NCBI GenBank assembly: GCA_017853515.1
Contig: JAFMJK010000155.1
Coordinates: forward strand, 1-5,441
From: Chthoniobacterales bacterium
GTDB taxonomy: Bacteria; Verrucomicrobiota; Verrucomicrobiia; Chthoniobacterales; JACTMZ01
DNA length: 5,441 bases
Direction: 5' to 3'
Shown here: one piece after another, positions 4,428 to 5,441 of the stretch
How positions within the stretch are numbered: the first letter of the stretch is position 1
How the letters are laid out: every line of letters begins with the position of its first letter
The notes under the pieces: generated by a model
What the model was told of the DNA's origin: nothing
Databases searched by the model: none
Seen by the model: only the letters and a program-made list of their open reading frames with translations
Program-made: the position numbers and the translations under genes

Positions 4428-5441
4428 AGCCTGCCTCCCATGATTTCCGGGATTTCCACATCGGGAGCACTGCGTGTTGCGCCCGCCGATTCCTCCGCGA
4501 GCGGACCGGCCACACCGGGGAAAAGCTCGAAACCGCGGTCGAGGCCGCCCGCTGGAAGCAGACCTCGCCAGCCTCTGGAACCGCCGAAAGAAGGTGGAGG
4601 ATCGGGCCACTCGGATTGGTCCATGAGGGTTTCCTGCTCGTCGCTGGACATCGAACGCGCATCTTCGCCCACGGCGGCCCAAGCCTCAAGCTGCGCCCAT
4701 CCGCGCGGCTCGAATTCCAGACGGAACGGCCCTTGCTCCTCGCCGAGCGGCACGGGCAGCAACGATCGCCAACCCCGGGCGGCCCCGAATCCGGTCTGCA
4801 CCGCCGTGCCGATGCCCTCGAGCGGTTGGTAGGCGAATTCGGTGTCGGCCAGCGCCTTGGCTTCCTCCGAACGGTATTGGGCGAGCAACTTGGGCATGGT
4901 TTTGGCCCTCGAGAGATTGCTGAACTCGATGATGCCGCGCGCGATCGAGTCGGCCAGGCGCTTGCGCCAAGCCGGGCTGTCGAGCTTTTGCGCATCGCGC
5001 GGATTGGTGAGAAATCCGCATTCGACGAGGACGGCGGGCGTGACGGCACGACGGAGCACGGCAAAGCGGGCACGCTTCATGCCCCGGTCGAACATGGGCA
5101 AGCGCCCGAGCATCGCGTGGTAGATCGAGGCGGCAAGGGCCTGGTTCGCGTGGTCGAAACGGTGTCCCGACTCCGAGGAAAAACTCCGCCGCGTGAGAAA
5201 AGAATCGTGACTGTTCGGTGCGCCGCGCGGCGTCAGCGTGAAAATCTCGTAGCCCGTCGCGGCGGACACGGACTGCGAAGATGCGTTGCAGTGGATGCTG
5301 ACGAAGATGGCGCCTTCCCCCAACCGCCGCGCCATCGCCGGACGCGCTTCGAGCGGGATGAAACGGTCGGTGCCGCGCGTCAGCTCCGTGCGCAACCCCG
5401 CATCGCGGAGAAGACGTTGGACCTCGAGCGCGATGGAAAGA
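4424..5441 (-). CDS. N-acetylmuramoyl-L-alanine amidase (Amidase_3), 5' end outside window
   Basis: This enzyme family cuts the amide bond between MurNAc and L-alanine in peptidoglycan. 338 codons are visible; the frame is open to the right edge, and LEVQRLLRDAGLRTELTRGTDRFIPLEARPAMA is a normal Amidase_3 continuation, so the internal TTG at 5395 is not the start. Visible active-site parts are the zinc-ligand His in FVSIHCNA (about 5302-5279) and the catalytic Glu in AVLVECGFLTN (about 5035-5003). The first zinc His and Glu lie beyond the edge. The catalytic domain ends near 4920. About 160 further residues form a Gly/Pro/acidic tail with a duplicated F-G-x-x-R-G-W-R-x-L-L-P motif and no recognised domain. 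The stop overlaps the glycosyltransferase start. A signal peptide, expected for export, would be outside the window. Confidence 0.93.
   Translation of the reverse strand, partial: LSIALEVQRLLRDAGLRTELTRGTDRFIPLEARPAMARRLGEGAIFVSIHCNASSQSVSAATGYEIFTLTPRGAPNSHDSFLTRRSFSSESGHRFDHANQALAASIYHAMLGRLPMFDRGMKRARFAVLRRAVTPAVLVECGFLTNPRDAQKLDSPAWRKRLADSIARGIIEFSNLSRAKTMPKLLAQYRSEEAKALADTEFAYQPLEGIGTAVQTGFGAARGWRSLLPVPLGEEQGPFRLEFEPRGWAQLEAWAAVGEDARSMSSDEQETLMDQSEWPDPPPSFGGSRGWRGLLPAGGLDRGFELFPGVAGPLAEESAGATRSAPDVEIPEIMGGRL
4434..4439 (-). promoter_or_regulatory. Ribosome binding site of the glycosyltransferase
   Basis: GGGAGG on the minus strand lies 6 bases before the ATG at 4427, inside the last codons of the amidase gene. 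It rules out the longer open frame reaching to 4682. Confidence 0.8.
4553..4591 (-). repeat. Amidase tail motif, copy 2 (SFGGSRGWRGLLP)
   Basis: Thirteen codons in the C-terminal tail that repeat the motif at 4754-4792: 9 of 13 residues are identical (FG, RGWR and LLP). FELFPG follows soon after, echoing FRLEFEP after copy 1. Confidence 0.6.
4754..4792 (-). repeat. Amidase tail motif, copy 1 (GFGAARGWRSLLP)
   Basis: First copy of the duplicated tail motif, 67 residues before copy 2 in the protein. The shared aromatic/Arg/Leu core suggests a short structural or binding element that was duplicated in the tail. Confidence 0.6.

Noticed and set aside
3477..4832. A 451-codon open frame on the plus strand opposite the glycosyltransferase and amidase
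   Set aside because: It is low-complexity Arg/Pro/Gly/Ala-rich and exactly opposes genes with clear family motifs, so it is a GC-rich shadow frame.
5393..5395. TTG at 5395 as the amidase start
   Set aside because: The frame stays open to the window edge and the upstream residues fit the amidase fold. The zinc-binding N-terminal motif must lie further upstream.
1..5441. A novel defence system, mobile element, CRISPR array or RNA gene
   Set aside because: Nearly all the sequence is explained by core genes in close packing. I saw no transposase, integrase, repeat-spacer array or tRNA-like structure.

Overview
The window is GC-rich bacterial chromosome, densely packed with genes for cell wall synthesis, cell division and acetyl metabolism. 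I see no tRNA, rRNA, CRISPR array or mobile element. The start of a division-and-cell-wall (dcw) cluster, a diderm-style WaaG-like glycosyltransferase and the style of the proteins would fit the Verrucomicrobiota, perhaps near Opitutales. That placement is an impression from sequence style only and was not tested.

Left part (1-2055, minus strand, read right to left): mraZ, a possible 50-residue small ORF, rsmH, ftsL and the first 35 codons of ftsI, which runs off the left edge. This is the usual dcw order. rsmH/ftsL and ftsL/ftsI each overlap by ATGA, and ftsL and ftsI each have a strong Shine-Dalgarno sequence, so the genes are very likely cotranscribed and translationally coupled.

Middle (2056-2249): a 194-base divergent intergenic region. 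It holds three exact AGTGG direct repeats at a 10-base period plus a weaker fourth (a classic MraZ operator). The repeats overlap a promoter with -35 TTGACG and an extended -10, so MraZ very probably represses its own operon. Two short perfect palindromes, CGCAAAA-A-TTTTGCG and CTCCAG-T-CTGGAG, lie further toward pta and have no assigned role.

Right part: pta (phosphate acetyltransferase family, plus strand, 2250-3305) runs away from mraZ and converges on a minus-strand pair. That pair is an N-acetylmuramoyl-L-alanine amidase (5' end outside the window) followed, with another ATGA overlap, by a WaaG-like GT4 glycosyltransferase. The pta and glycosyltransferase stop codons are only 6 bases apart. 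The gap is the loop of a GC-rich hairpin whose stem contains both stop codons. The minus-strand T-tract is the complement of the lysine codons at the end of pta. This makes an intrinsic terminator for the amidase/glycosyltransferase operon with no extra DNA used.

The window looks like ordinary core genome rather than a new defence or mobile system. The items most worth a second look are the stop-codon terminator, the well-preserved MraZ operator, the small ORF between mraZ and rsmH, the duplicated motif in the amidase tail, and the changed active-site region of the Pta protein.
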